DNA of 51,758 nt from an uncultured Eubacteriales bacterium (GCA_949288095.1 CASEIX010000065.1:1-51758); one strand, 5' to 3'. Shown: positions 26,042 through 36,342, numbered from the stretch's first letter. Notes: a model not told the origin generated them from the letters alone. Program-made: numbers and translations.

Positions 26042-27010
26042 CTATATTTCTATTTCAAAATTTGCATAATCACGGTATAAACTTTTATTTTGAAAAGTTG
26101 TATATGTTTCATTATTCAATATCATTCTTGAAAAAACAACTTTATCTATCTCTTTTTCAGAGCCATATTTGCTATAATATCTTATTTCCAATTCTTTTGC
26201 CTCTCTTGGACTTACCATTAATTGTCCTTCATTTAATTCATGTGTGTACGCAGAATATTGAATTCCATTTTTATCTTCAATATACATAGCTTCTATATTC
26301 ACACCATCATCTAATAAAATCGTATTTTCAGAGTTATTAATTACTTTTATTTTATAATATTGATAATCCATATAGACATCTGTTTCTTCTACGTCTATTG
26401 TTATATTTTTATCTTCTTTTGATTTAGCTATTTGTTTTCTTCCAATATATCCATTTATATTTAATTTATATTGATTATCAACCTCTACCACAGTTATATA
26501 ATCTTGAATTGTATCTTCTTTAGAATATCTACCTGTTGATAAAAAGTCTTTATTTACATTTACTTTATATATATTATCTATCCAATTTTCTACTGATACA
26601 TTTTTTCTTGAATTATTAAATACATTATTATAATAACTTTCTTGAAAGTTTTCTAGTGTTGGATACATTTCTTCTTTACATTCATCAGTTAATAAATCAT
26701 AAGCACTTTGTAAGTCATTTTTGTTGCAATAATCTATAAAATTATCTATAATGCTAATTTCTGTTTCTTGATTTTTTGAAATTTGTTCTCCTGTTAAACT
26801 TGAATGATTATCATCTACCCTTACCTCATTATAATTGTAATTGGCAGTTGTATTTTGAATTTGATTTCCTTTATTATTTAGTTCTTTTTTATTACTTACT
26901 TTATAAAAATAATTAATTAGCTGTATAACTCCAATAATAACGATTATAATTGCTATTGTTGACCAAATAGATTTTCTATTTTGATTATACCATCTAATGA
27001 ATTTATTCAT
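26042..27010 (-). CDS. Membrane-anchored NTF2-like protein, VirB8/TcpC-type candidate
   Basis: 322 residues, with an anchor helix at about 14-36 and an extracytoplasmic part. The segment LQSAYDLLTDECKEEMYPTL near residue 100 is the pattern of NTF2-like domains in VirB8/TcpC conjugation proteins. The C-terminal half looks like a beta-rich domain. It is adjacent to a second protein of similar design, so they could form hetero-oligomers in the inner-membrane complex. The assignment to VirB8 is inference from motif and context. Confidence 0.6.
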   Translation of the reverse strand: MNKFIRWYNQNRKSIWSTIAIIIVIIGVIQLINYFYKVSNKKELNNKGNQIQNTTANYNYNEVRVDDNHSSLTGEQISKNQETEISIIDNFIDYCNKNDLQSAYDLLTDECKEEMYPTLENFQESYYNNVFNNSRKNVSVENWIDNIYKVNVNKDFLSTGRYSKEDTIQDYITVVEVDNQYKLNINGYIGRKQIAKSKEDKNITIDVEETDVYMDYQYYKIKVINNSENTILLDDGVNIEAMYIEDKNGIQYSAYTHELNEGQLMVSPREAKELEIRYYSKYGSEKEIDKVVFSRMILNNETYTTFQNKSLYRDYANFEIEI

Positions 27011-27026
27011 TTGACCTCTCCTTTAT

Positions 27027-28412
27027 TTATTCCATACTAAATGACATCACAAAATCTGTTCCCTCTAATAATCTCATAATAATTGTAATCTCTTTACCTT
27101 CTGAATTTTCTTCTTGTGTATTTTTTACTCTAGCACTATATATATATGTATCTCCTTCTTCTGAAAATTCTAAGTATTCCATTTCATTATTTTCATAGAA
27201 ATTCTCATTCATATATGTACTAAAATTCTCCAAACTACCAAAATTATTATTTCTAAATGTTTCATCTAATTTGTTATATACATATCTATAATCTTTATCA
27301 TTAATAGCTTCTACTACTTTTTCTACATTCATTCCTACTTTAGTTGATACATCTGCTGGTTCATATTTATCTGTAAAATCTTTTAAATCTACTGTATATG
27401 TATCTAGGATAACACTATAATCTGTCATAGATCTTTCAATAAAAATATAATAATTATTATTTTCATCTAGGCATACATATTCTTTATATTCATCAAAGTT
27501 ATTGATTTGATATTTTGTTAAATATGTATTTTGCAAAGTTTCATAATTTGCTTCAACATATTGACTAAATTCTTCTGTATTTTCATATTTATTTTCTCTA
27601 TACTCTTGATCTAATAACTCATATGCAGAATCTGTATTATTTAATAATTTGGTTTGATATTCTGAAAAATATTGGTTAATGACATATTTATCATCTGTAT
27701 TTACTAAGTTAAAACTATTATAATTATTAGATTCAATGTCATTTGTACTAATTTTTATACTTGAAATTTCTGTATCTTTATTATATCCTTTATCTTCTAA
27801 ATACTCTTTTCCAAAGATAGAAAATGTATTATTTGCAAAATCCAATTTTATTAGCATATTATCTTCAATGCCATTTATAGCAAAATTTACTAATATAAAA
27901 TCCATATCTGTTGATATATCTGCCACATACATTTCATTAATTTTTAAATCATATACTACATTTCTGCTGTAGTCTCCTTGCTGTCTGTATTGTTGTGCTA
28001 AATTGCTAATATCATCTTCTGCAATATTATTTTCTTCTACATAACTACTATCAAACATGTTATATATTGCATTTACTGACTCATCTACTAATCCTGCAAC
28101 TGCTTCATCTCTTGATTGTTGTAATCGTCCAAAATCAATATATTCGTCTCCATTTGCTTCTTTTATCATCGTTATATAGTTGTTTAAAATTCCTTTTACT
28201 GTATAATACATATTGTAACTATTTATTTCCTCAAAAGTTTCTGGAGTAGTATTTTCTGCTGTTCCATTTGTTGATTGTTGCGAAACAGTATTTTCTCCAT
28301 TGGCATTATTTCTTTGAAGAAATAAGAAACATATAATTCCTATAATTATTAAAAAAATTATACATAAAATTATGATAATCATTTTTTTATTTGAATTTCT
28401 TAAATTTTCCAC
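27027..28412 (-). CDS. Membrane-anchored protein with repeated NTF2-like domains, VirB8/TcpC-type candidate
   Basis: 461 residues. An N-terminal helix at about 9-30 is followed by an Asn/Thr linker. Two later segments follow the same pattern (SAYELLDQEYRENKYENTEE near 270 and YVYNKLDETFRNNNFGSLEN near 375), each resembling the neighbour's NTF2-like signature. TcpC of clostridial conjugative plasmids also has tandem NTF2-like domains, which supports a VirB8-like scaffold role. It is 16 bp upstream of its relative in the operon. Confidence 0.6.
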   Translation of the reverse strand: MENLRNSNKKMIIIILCIIFLIIIGIICFLFLQRNNANGENTVSQQSTNGTAENTTPETFEEINSYNMYYTVKGILNNYITMIKEANGDEYIDFGRLQQSRDEAVAGLVDESVNAIYNMFDSSYVEENNIAEDDISNLAQQYRQQGDYSRNVVYDLKINEMYVADISTDMDFILVNFAINGIEDNMLIKLDFANNTFSIFGKEYLEDKGYNKDTEISSIKISTNDIESNNYNSFNLVNTDDKYVINQYFSEYQTKLLNNTDSAYELLDQEYRENKYENTEEFSQYVEANYETLQNTYLTKYQINNFDEYKEYVCLDENNNYYIFIERSMTDYSVILDTYTVDLKDFTDKYEPADVSTKVGMNVEKVVEAINDKDYRYVYNKLDETFRNNNFGSLENFSTYMNENFYENNEMEYLEFSEEGDTYIYSARVKNTQEENSEGKEITIIMRLLEGTDFVMSFSME

Positions 28413-28439
28413 TATATTCTCCTTTTTTATTTGTCCTTT

Positions 28440-28496
28440 ATAAAATAGAAACTATATGATTACAAGTATTAACTATGTATTTATAATCATATAGTT
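28440..28496 (-). terminator. Internal hairpin (attenuator) after the virB6-like gene
   Basis: A perfect 13-bp stem AACTATATGATTA/TAATCATATAGTT with a 21-nt loop lies between the virB6-like gene and the NTF2-like genes. On the minus strand it is followed by TCTATTTTAT, a moderate T-tract. It may lower expression of the distal genes. Confidence 0.6.
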
Positions 28497-28510
28497 CCTC
28501 CTTTTTATAA

Positions 28511-31445
28511 TTATCTTAAGTTTTTCTTTAATGATTCAAATTCATGTGTCATTTTTGTTATTCGTTTTGCTTTTCCTTCAGCATGTTGTTGTGAATTTCC
28601 TCTATCTGTAAATTCTTTTGTATAGCCACCTTCTATATCTGCTCTATCTTTAGGTTTTTGTCTTGTTATATCACCATATTTGTCATAAGCATCATAAAAT
28701 ACCATAGCATCATTAAAGTTTACATTCTTTTCTTTTTGTAGTTTTTCTAATGCTGCAATATCTTTTGTATCTGTAATTTCATTTTTCAAATATTTATCAA
28801 TTTTCTTGTCTTTATATAGATTTTTTACTTGTTCTCTTCCCAAGTATCTTTCTAGTTCTTGTCTTTTTTCAGCATCTTTTTTCCATTTTTTCATATTTTT
28901 TTCAACTATGTGATCATCATATCTATCTCCATAGAACTCTCGTTCCCTTGCTATTTGCGCTGCTGATTTTGTATTAGATGTATTTATTCCAGCCCTAGAA
29001 GCTCCTATTGACCCTGCTGCTAAAGCTGCACCTCCACCATATGTAAGTAAATTACTTGGATCTCCTGATGCAATTGCTATTCCTGTTCCTATCATTCCTG
29101 CTGTTGCTCCTAAAGCCGCTCCCGCTACTGCTTTTACTGCTACATTTGGTGCTGCTGCAATCGCTCCTCCTACTGTTCTTCCGACAGCTCTTATTGCATT
29201 TCTAGTTCCTTGTCTTGCAGTATATTTAATTGCCCTTCCTGCACCTCTTGCAACATCTCCAGCAGTCATTCTTCCTCTTGCACTATTAATCCTTTGAGTA
29301 GGTTGTGCTTCTTCTACTTCTACTTCTTCAGCTTCACCTTCACCTTCACCTGATTCTTCTTCAAGATTCTCTTCTGGCTCATTTTCTCTCATCATTTGGG
29401 CAATTTCTTCATCTGTATAACCAGAATCTTTCAAAATTTGCATATATTCATCATCTGAGTATTGCATTGCTCCATCATCTTTGTACGCATCTCTTGCCAT
29501 TTGATCTCTTTCAGCTGGATCCCATTCATCTGTTCCATAATTTTCATCATATGCATCTAACATTTGTCTTTGTGCTTCTGTATTATCAATTTCTCCATTA
29601 TCTCCATTATTCTCATTATTTCCTGCCATTTCGTCTAATGGATTTGTATCATTCCTATATCCAATTCTTGCTGGTGCACTTCCATCATCTCCATCACTTC
29701 CGTTATTTCCATTTTTTCCACCTTTTCCTGAAGGCGCTCTATGCAATAATTGATTTAATCCTGTATTAATTAGTCCTGCCCCTACTGCTGCACCTGCTAA
29801 GCTTCCTGGTGTTGAAGCTTTTTCAAATCCGAAGAAACTACGCATTAATTTTTCTGCTGGAATTAAGAAACCAATCGCTGCTAGTGAATATAAAACATTT
29901 TTTCCAGCTAAATCAAATGCTGATGTAACCAAAATTGTGTATATTAACAAATGTAATGGTTGTATTAATAAGTTAAATATGTATTCTTTTAGCCATCTAT
30001 TAAATGCTTGTGCTTGTCCATCACTAATTTTATCTATTGGATATGTTAATGCAACCAATGGTGCTATCATGGTTAAAAATGCCATATATAATACCCTTTT
30101 TAAATATGTAAATACAAAGAAGATTGTAAGTAATGTTAATACAAAGAAACACAATCCATATCCTATGAAAGATGCATCTCCATAACTCATTTGAGCTTGT
30201 AATCTTAATTGCCCCATTAAATTTGTTGGCCACATAACAAACAATTTCTCTACTGTATTTCCATCTTCGTCGACTGTTGGTTGTTTTTCTACGTAATCAT
30301 CACCACCAACTTCTTCTTCATCTGGATCATACATTCCTAAATCTTCTAGTTTTTCTAAAATTTTTCCATCATCATCTTCTTCAAGAACAACAGAATATCC
30401 TGTTGCTTCTGTTGAACCTGATTGTGAATTACTAGCTGCAACCACTTTTGTAAATGCATTAACGATTGTTACAGAAAACGCCATTATATAGTGCATAAAA
30501 AACAGCAAACATAAACCTACTACCCAATCTATTAACATTTGCTTATATTTCGCTTTGTCTTGTGCTACTGTTGCCAATAACATTCTAATACCTATATATA
30601 ATAATACAGACATAGATAATACAATCGCAATGTTTCTGATTGCTATATACCATTGACTCACCAAGCTTTGTAATTCTAATGCTGAATTTTGTTTTGATGT
30701 TCTTACAATTTCTCCGTTTTGTACAGCCTCATTAAATTCAGCTTCTGAACCATATGTGTTGGTTCCTATACTTGTTCCATCTTCAGGATAAAAATAACCT
30801 TCAATTTTTCTGTCTCCTACTGCTTCATTAAACGCATCATCTGTTGGATAATCATTCATATTCAAATTTGTATCATCATCCAATCTAGCATAAATAGTTT
30901 CGACAGGGTTAAAGAAATCTACATCAAAAAGTAAAATTTGCCCTTTAAAAATTTCTTCAGGTGATAGTGAGTATAAAGGAAGTATTAAATCTTCTGGATA
31001 CATTGAATTATGAAATGCTACTCCAGCTACAATACCACCTACTGTACTTACAATTACTGCTCCTGTTCCTATGGATGCTGTAACCGTTGCTCCTATTATC
31101 GCTCCCGCTAAAGCCCCTATACCTGTTGCAGCTAATGCAATTACTAAAAGTATTGCGATTCCTGCTAAAATACCTACTAAAATTGATGCTAGCTTATCCC
31201 AAAAACCTTCTGTCATATCTATACGAATAACAGAGTCATTTTGCCCCATAATAACTTTATGTGTTATATTAACAATCCCGATCTCCTAAAGCTACCACTA
31301 GTGACATAATTGGACTTAATAGTATTCCTCCATAATCCGTATCATCTGCTCTAACTGGTGTTGCAAATCCAAATTGAAAAAGTAATACCATGAGCAAGAT
31401 AATCACAATTTTTTTCCAAATTTTCTTACTTTCAAAAAATTTCAT
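28511..31445 (-). CDS. VirB6/TrbL-like polytopic channel protein, split by +1 frameshift at CGG
   Basis: Inner-membrane channel component. The signal peptide (about residues 1-33, ending PVRA) is encoded in the zero frame from the ATG at 31445, which stops at 31269. Skipping the C at 31280 continues as GDGIVNITHKVIMGQNDSV into the long frame, giving 977 residues. Hydrophobic helices occur at about 80-140, 270-330 and 425-535. They are followed by a hydrophilic Glu/Asn-rich tail with Gly/Ala-rich stretches. The motif KRVLYMAFLTMIAPLVALTY is typical of VirB6/TrbL relatives. The zero-frame codon at the break is CGG, codon 56. Without recoding, the channel domain would need a separate start (ATG at 31249) with no ribosome site and would lose its signal peptide. 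Confidence 0.8.
31277..31280 (-). other. Candidate +1 recoding site CGGG in the virB6-like gene
   Basis: Zero-frame minus-strand context is TTA GGA GAT CGG GAT TGT TAA. Continuity requires GGA GAT GGG ATT GTT, that is, CGGG read as one glycine. An AGGAG string lies 3 nt upstream of CGG, which could stimulate slippage. The other three sites lack it. Confidence 0.65.
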
Positions 31446-31460
31446 TTTTTCCTCCAACTA

Positions 31461-33410
31461 TTAATCTTGTTTTCTTTGAGCTAATTTATTTAAATTTGTT
31501 TCTACAAATTCAAATTCTTTTTTCGTTGGTACAATTTTTAATATAGCTGTATCTGCTCCAACTTTTAGGAGTCCTTCACCTTTTTGACATGTAACTAAAA
31601 AGCTTGCTTCTCCTTCAGATAATTTAAATACTTCTTTTAAATATTGAATTTCTGCTTTATCTTGTGCTAAAAATAGTTTTGTATCTGATGATGTTAAAAC
31701 TGCTTGTGCTTCTGGTTTCTCATAAAAGTCTTGGAATCTTTGAGAAATAATGGCCAAAGATACATTTCTTTTTCTAGCACGTCTCGCCATTTTATTTAAA
31801 AAGTCTACGGCTTCTGGGTATGGAAGTAACATCCATGCCTCGTCTACCAAAACTCTTTTTTGCGTAGCTTTTTTTCTATCTTCACTATTTTTCTTAACAA
31901 ATTTTTCCCATATCCACGAAAGCAAAATTTGTTGTGCTAATGGTCTTGCAAATCTTTCTTCCAATTGTGATATATCCAAATTAATAAATGGTGATCCCTC
32001 TAATAAATCAAAAGTAGATTGTCCATCAAAATATGCCATTTGCCCATCATATTCTCTTACATATTGTTTCATAACTTTCAGTAAATAACTGTAATGGAAT
32101 TGATAATCCGGGTTCTTATTATCTCTTGCTTTTTCTTGAATTCTCTTATACCAGCTTCCAATTGTTGGCATTTCTTTTTTCTCTTTTTCAAATAAGTTGT
32201 TTCCTTTTATTCCCATACTAGCTGATTTATACAAGCTATTTGGATTATTAGTAATTCCTAGACTTGCATATTCTTCTGCTACTGATTCTGCAATAATTTG
32301 TTTCGTAAGCTCATTTACTTCTGTACTTCTTGTACTTCCTTTCGCCATTGTTAATAAAGCTTGCGTAACATCTTCTACTTTATTTTCAATATTTAATACG
32401 GTTCTTTCTTTTCCTGTAATTTCGTCTTTTACTCTTTCCACTTCTACATCAAATAAATTGATAATCGTTTGAGAGTTTGGACTAATTACAACATTAATTC
32501 CACCTAAACTTTCGGCAACAATGGTATACTCACCTTCTGCATCAAGTGCTAAACTTTCTATTCCCATCAGTACAGATGATCTAGATACTAATGTTTTCAT
32601 GGTAACAGATTTTCCGGCACCAGATTTAGCAAATATAACCATATTATAATTTGTTAATGATGGATGGAAATTATCAAATAATATTGGTGTTCCTGTTTGT
32701 TTATTAAATCCGATAGGAACGCCTGTAGCATGTCCTACTTCTGATGTTGTAAATGGAAATACAGTTCCCATTGAATTTCTATCAAATGTATGTACTTTTT
32801 TTATCTTATCTTCTAATAATGGTAAGTTTGATTGAAATGCTTCTTCTTGTATTCCCCAGGCTGTTTTGATATTTACCAAAGTTTTTGACATCTCAGAAGT
32901 TAACATTTTTGTATCTCTGTCCAAATCCTCTAAATTATATGCAAAAAGTGTTGCTACAATAGATGCTTCGTATAATTTATTGAATCCTGCTGCAATTTCA
33001 TCTCTTAATTGCTCTGCTTCTAATCTCTTTTGTGTTATTGTACTCTCTCTGTTGATATTTCCTTTATCCATTGCTACTATTCTTTCTGTTTCCAATTCAT
33101 TAATAACTCTATTTAATTCATTTTGTGATCTTTCTTCTTTTACAGGAGTTATAAATATAGATGTATTAATATCTCCAAAAAGATACAAATCTCTAAATAA
33201 TTCTGGGAAAGTACACATTCTTGGCAACTGTGAAACGAAAAAACTTCTCGCATATCTTTTTGTATTAGAAATGATTTCCAAATGATCTATGTTACTAGCA
33301 TCAATTCCAGATGGTGCAATTAGTTCTTTAATTGTTTTCTTTCTTAAGAAACTAACTTTCTCTTTTTGTATTGGTTCTTCTTTAACGGTTTCTTTCTTTT
33401 TACCAAACAT
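31461..33410 (-). CDS. VirB4/TraE-family T4SS ATPase
   Basis: Hexameric ATPase that powers assembly of the secretion apparatus and is the hallmark gene of type IV systems. There are 649 residues. Walker A AKSGAGKS is near residue 262 and Walker B RVLVDEAWML is near 521. Downstream RARKRNVS and a late Gln-rich motif are also typical of VirB4. The N-terminal region is shorter than in full VirB4 proteins because a TraC-like portion is encoded separately just upstream. The ribosome site is AAGGAGG. Confidence 0.93.
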   Translation of the reverse strand: MFGKKKETVKEEPIQKEKVSFLRKKTIKELIAPSGIDASNIDHLEIISNTKRYARSFFVSQLPRMCTFPELFRDLYLFGDINTSIFITPVKEERSQNELNRVINELETERIVAMDKGNINRESTITQKRLEAEQLRDEIAAGFNKLYEASIVATLFAYNLEDLDRDTKMLTSEMSKTLVNIKTAWGIQEEAFQSNLPLLEDKIKKVHTFDRNSMGTVFPFTTSEVGHATGVPIGFNKQTGTPILFDNFHPSLTNYNMVIFAKSGAGKSVTMKTLVSRSSVLMGIESLALDAEGEYTIVAESLGGINVVISPNSQTIINLFDVEVERVKDEITGKERTVLNIENKVEDVTQALLTMAKGSTRSTEVNELTKQIIAESVAEEYASLGITNNPNSLYKSASMGIKGNNLFEKEKKEMPTIGSWYKRIQEKARDNKNPDYQFHYSYLLKVMKQYVREYDGQMAYFDGQSTFDLLEGSPFINLDISQLEERFARPLAQQILLSWIWEKFVKKNSEDRKKATQKRVLVDEAWMLLPYPEAVDFLNKMARRARKRNVSLAIISQRFQDFYEKPEAQAVLTSSDTKLFLAQDKAEIQYLKEVFKLSEGEASFLVTCQKGEGLLKVGADTAILKIVPTKKEFEFVETNLNKLAQRKQD

Positions 33411-33422
33411 TTTCTTTCCTCC

Positions 33423-34583
33423 TTATTTAGCTTTTTTCTGATCTACTATTTTTTTTGCCTCTTCGACAACATCTTCCCCTAATATTTCTTCATTTTCATC
33501 TAATAAATCTTTAGCCATATTGTCAATTAATTGACTCATTCTTTCTTCTTTTTGTTTTGCTCTTCTCGTTTTATCTTGATTCATTATAGCTTCTACTGCT
33601 GCTTCATTAGCTTCGATATTTGCTTTTGCTTTAATTTCTGCATCTATTTCTTCCATTCTCTTGTCTAGTACATTTTTAGCCGTTGAATATAATTCATCTA
33701 TTCCAGCTCTTAATGCATTATCTAATGGATATGTTTCTGATTCATCTCTATTATATGCTATGTAAAGTAATTCTGCTAATTCTTCACTGTCTAATACTTT
33801 TCCTGCTACATCACATACGCCTAAAGAACTAATTAAAGCTTGTGCTCTTGTATATAAATCAGAAAAAGCCATACTTTTTATTTCTTCTTCATCATATCCT
33901 GTATTTGTATTTTCTTCTGGAACATATGATATAACAACATAATAATGCTTTTTCAATATATTTTTATTTAAATTCATTTTTTCAGTATTATTAACAATAT
34001 CTAAACCATATTCATATAGGTTTTGTGCTTTTACCAATTCAAATCTGGCATTATTGATTTCTCTTGCTGTATATTCATCTGAATTTAGCATTGAATTATA
34101 TTCCATTTGTTTTCTCATATATTCATTTCTTATTGTATTTACTTTTTGTTTGTATCTACTAATACTACTTCCTAAATTAACTGTTCTCGTTTGAATGTAT
34201 AGTTGTATTGGATATCTTAGTGTATTTAGAAATTGTAAAAATCCTTGTTCAACACTATTTTTTTCTAATCCAGACATTAAATCATAGTTAACACCTTGAC
34301 ATTCGATTACCATTATGTATTGTCTACCTTTTTTTCTAATAATCATGTTGTCTTCAATTTTATCAAATTCCATAAAATCAAAAATAGAATTTTTAGTATA
34401 TTCTACATCTTTTTTTACTTTTTTCGTTTCATCTGATAGATTACCAGTTTCTGTGTTTTTGACTTTGTTTTTACTTTTATCTTTTAACATTAATATGACA
34501 AGTATAACTAGTAATACAAAAAACACACTTACTAATACTACTAAACTAATTGTCAAAAAGTTGCTTATTTGATTATCACTCAT
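33423..34583 (-). CDS. TraC-like protein (detached N-terminal VirB4-like module) with membrane anchor
   Basis: 386 residues. A hydrophobic helix at about 10-32 anchors it. Residues about 60-300 resemble the N-terminal TraC/VirB4 domain, including RKKGRQYIMVIECQGVNYD and LNTLRYPIQLYIQTR. The C-terminal 80 residues are charged and probably coiled coil. It has no nucleotide-binding motif. It overlaps prgI by 8 bp and lies 12 bp before virB4, so the pair probably forms one functional VirB4 unit. The family identity rests on pattern and gene order. Confidence 0.65.
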   Translation of the reverse strand: MSDNQISNFLTISLVVLVSVFFVLLVILVILMLKDKSKNKVKNTETGNLSDETKKVKKDVEYTKNSIFDFMEFDKIEDNMIIRKKGRQYIMVIECQGVNYDLMSGLEKNSVEQGFLQFLNTLRYPIQLYIQTRTVNLGSSISRYKQKVNTIRNEYMRKQMEYNSMLNSDEYTAREINNARFELVKAQNLYEYGLDIVNNTEKMNLNKNILKKHYYVVISYVPEENTNTGYDEEEIKSMAFSDLYTRAQALISSLGVCDVAGKVLDSEELAELLYIAYNRDESETYPLDNALRAGIDELYSTAKNVLDKRMEEIDAEIKAKANIEANEAAVEAIMNQDKTRRAKQKEERMSQLIDNMAKDLLDENEEILGEDVVEEAKKIVDQKKAK

Positions 34584-34924
34584 GATTCATGTCCTCCTCT
34601 TTCCATATATACACTCTATTTTTTTTTCTTTTAAAATTTATCCATCTTTTGGCAACATCATCTATATTTTCTCCACCAGTTTTTCTTGTAAACTCAAATT
34701 TTTTATTATCCGGTATTTTAAATGTCCCGATTGAAAAACCAATAGCACCGTAAAATAACATCTACAAGTATTCCTGCAAATTGCATACCTAATGCATTCA
34801 ATATAAAATAAAATATTAATCCTATTCCCATACCAACAATTGTATAAATTAAAGCTTTTGTAGAAAAAACATATAATATTCTACTTTCTCCTTTATAATT
34901 TCTAGGTATTTCATATATTCTCAT
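34576..34924 (-). CDS. PrgI-family (VirB3-like) T4SS protein, split by +1 frameshift at CGG
   Basis: Small inner-membrane protein that sits next to VirB4 in Gram-positive type IV systems. The zero frame from the ATG at 34924 starts MRIYEIPRNYKGE, the PrgI signature, and stops at 34718. Skipping the C at 34750 joins DVIL to GAIGFSIGTFKIPDNKK in the frame ending at 34576, giving 115 residues, the usual PrgI size. Two membrane helices at about 23-45 and 47-70 are restored only in the joined form. The zero-frame codon at the break is CGG, codon 59. The stop overlaps the start of the next gene, indicating coupling, which also implies that ribosomes reach it in the shifted frame. Confidence 0.82.
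34747..34750 (-). other. Candidate +1 recoding site CGGT in prgI
   Basis: Zero-frame minus-strand context is GTT ATT TTA CGG TGC TAT TGG. Continuity requires ATT TTA GGT GCT ATT GGT, that is, CGGT read as one glycine. Confidence 0.68.
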
Positions 34925-34965
34925 TTGTTTTTTCACTCCTTTACAACCACTTCCACTTATATATA

Positions 34966-34971
34966 ATTATA
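34966..34971 (-). promoter_or_regulatory. Possible internal promoter -10 box ahead of prgI
   Basis: A perfect TATAAT on the minus strand lies about 42 bp upstream of the prgI ATG, after the pilin terminator. The -35 region is poor (TTTTAA at a suitable distance), so this is tentative. Confidence 0.4.
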
Positions 34972-35084
34972 ACATAAAAAACCTTTAAAAGTACATATAT
35001 ATACAAAAAAAAACATTTTTAATTATATTGTAATTTGACTGTAATATTTCTGTCATATTTATTACACGTTATGTATATTTTTCA

Positions 35085-35124
35085 GAAAAAAAATAAAACT
35101 TGATTGTAAAATAAACCAAGTTTT
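35085..35124 (-). terminator. Terminator after the pilin cluster
   Basis: Minus-strand stem AAAACTTG/CAAGTTTT with a 14-nt loop, followed by ATTTTTTTTC. It separates the four pilin genes from prgI and the rest, so pilins would be made in excess over machinery proteins. Confidence 0.7.
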
Positions 35125-35146
35125 ATTTTTATATTTCTTATTTTTA

Positions 35147-35503
35147 TTAGCCACCCAAACTAGTTGTAAAGTTGAATACAATTGTTGCGATTGTTGAAGC
35201 TGCAAATACAAATGCTGCACCAATAATATATGGTAATAATGTCTTTTTGTATTCTGCTTTTTCTTCAGCACTTCCCATCATGTATTTCAAACCTAAAACA
35301 ACTAAAATGATAACTGAAGCAATTGAACCTATTGTACTGACAATTTGAATAATTTGGTTACCTATTTTGTTAATAGAGCTAACAGATGCTCCTCCTCCTG
35401 TATATCCCCCTGGTGCAACTCCTGAAGATGCTGCATTAACAGTTACTGTTAGAGCCATTAACAATATCATTGCAACGAATACTATTTTTACAGTTCTTTT
35501 CAT
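35147..35503 (-). CDS. VirB2/TrbC-like T4SS pilin, paralogue 1
   Basis: 118 residues: a signal peptide (about 1-25), a Gly-rich mature N-terminus and two membrane helices joined by a short charged loop with the motif LKYMMGSAEEKAEYKKTL. This is the architecture of type IV secretion pilins. It ends in SLGG. The ribosome site is AAAGGAGG. It is the most downstream of four paralogues and directly precedes a terminator. Confidence 0.8.
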   Translation of the reverse strand: MKRTVKIVFVAMILLMALTVTVNAASSGVAPGGYTGGGASVSSINKIGNQIIQIVSTIGSIASVIILVVLGLKYMMGSAEEKAEYKKTLLPYIIGAAFVFAASTIATIVFNFTTSLGG

Positions 35504-35564
35504 GGCTTTTCCTCCTTTTATTTGTATATTCTTTTGTTTTTTAGGTAATTTTATTATAGCACAT

Positions 35565-35924
35565 CTAAATATTTATTGCAAATTGATAAATAATATTTGC
35601 TATATTGGATGCAGCAAATATAAATATTGCTCCTATGAGATAAGGTAGCATTGTTTTCTTATAATCTGCTCTTTCTTCAACGCTTCCCATCATATATTTT
35701 ATACCTAAAACAATAATAACAATTACAGATAATATAGATCCCACCGTACTTGCAATTTGTACAATCTTATTTCCTGTTGTCTGAATAGTTAATGTCCCTA
35801 ATGTATTTCCAGTAAGATCCCCTATTGTAAGTGCTGAACACATATGAATTGGCAAATATATTCCTATTGCCATACTAAGTAATATAATACCTACAATAAA
35901 TTTCAAAAATTTTTTTCTTTTCAT
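35565..35924 (-). CDS. VirB2/TrbC-like T4SS pilin, paralogue 2
   Basis: 119 residues with a long signal peptide (about 1-32) and two helices around IKYMMGSVEERADYKKTM. It is the closest relative of paralogue 1: the loop and both helices are nearly the same, while the mature N-termini differ. AAGGAG-like sequence precedes the start. Divergence at the N-terminus would alter the exposed pilus surface. Confidence 0.8.
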   Translation of the reverse strand: MKRKKFLKFIVGIILLSMAIGIYLPIHMCSALTIGDLTGNTLGTLTIQTTGNKIVQIASTVGSILSVIVIIVLGIKYMMGSVEERADYKKTMLPYLIGAIFIFAASNIANIIYQFAINI

Positions 35925-35935
35925 TTATCTACTCC

Positions 35936-36319
35936 TTATTGAATCATATTAATAATTATTTTCCATATTGTAAATGCTCCAAATACGACTATACAAGATA
36001 CTACATATGCCGGTAATGTTTGTTTTATGTCTGCCTTATCTTCTGAGGTTGCTAACATATATTTTATTCCTAATACCATTCCAACAATTACTGCTACAAT
36101 CATGCTGACACCTAATAAAACATTATATAAAAAATCAGATGTATCTGATAAAACAGTATCATCAATGGTTGTATTTACACCTGCTTGTCCTCCACCTTTT
36201 GTCAGAAAATCATCAGCACCTGTAAATATATCATCAATAGATAATGCTTGTACATTTGTTGGATAAATCATTACAAGAAATAGACACAAGATACATATAT
36301 AGCTTATTATTTTTCTCAT
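35936..36319 (-). CDS. VirB2/TrbC-like T4SS pilin, divergent paralogue 3
   Basis: 127 residues with a signal peptide (about 1-25, ending VQA), a longer polar mature N-terminus and two helices around IKYMLATSEDKADIKQTL. It is the most divergent of the four: the loop keeps the pattern but MGSAEEK is replaced by LATSEDK, and the N-terminus is longer. It may be a minor or tip pilin. Confidence 0.75.
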   Translation of the reverse strand: MRKIISYICILCLFLVMIYPTNVQALSIDDIFTGADDFLTKGGGQAGVNTTIDDTVLSDTSDFLYNVLLGVSMIVAVIVGMVLGIKYMLATSEDKADIKQTLPAYVVSCIVVFGAFTIWKIIINMIQ

Positions 36320-36342
36320 ATATTTTCTCCCTCCATTTCTTC

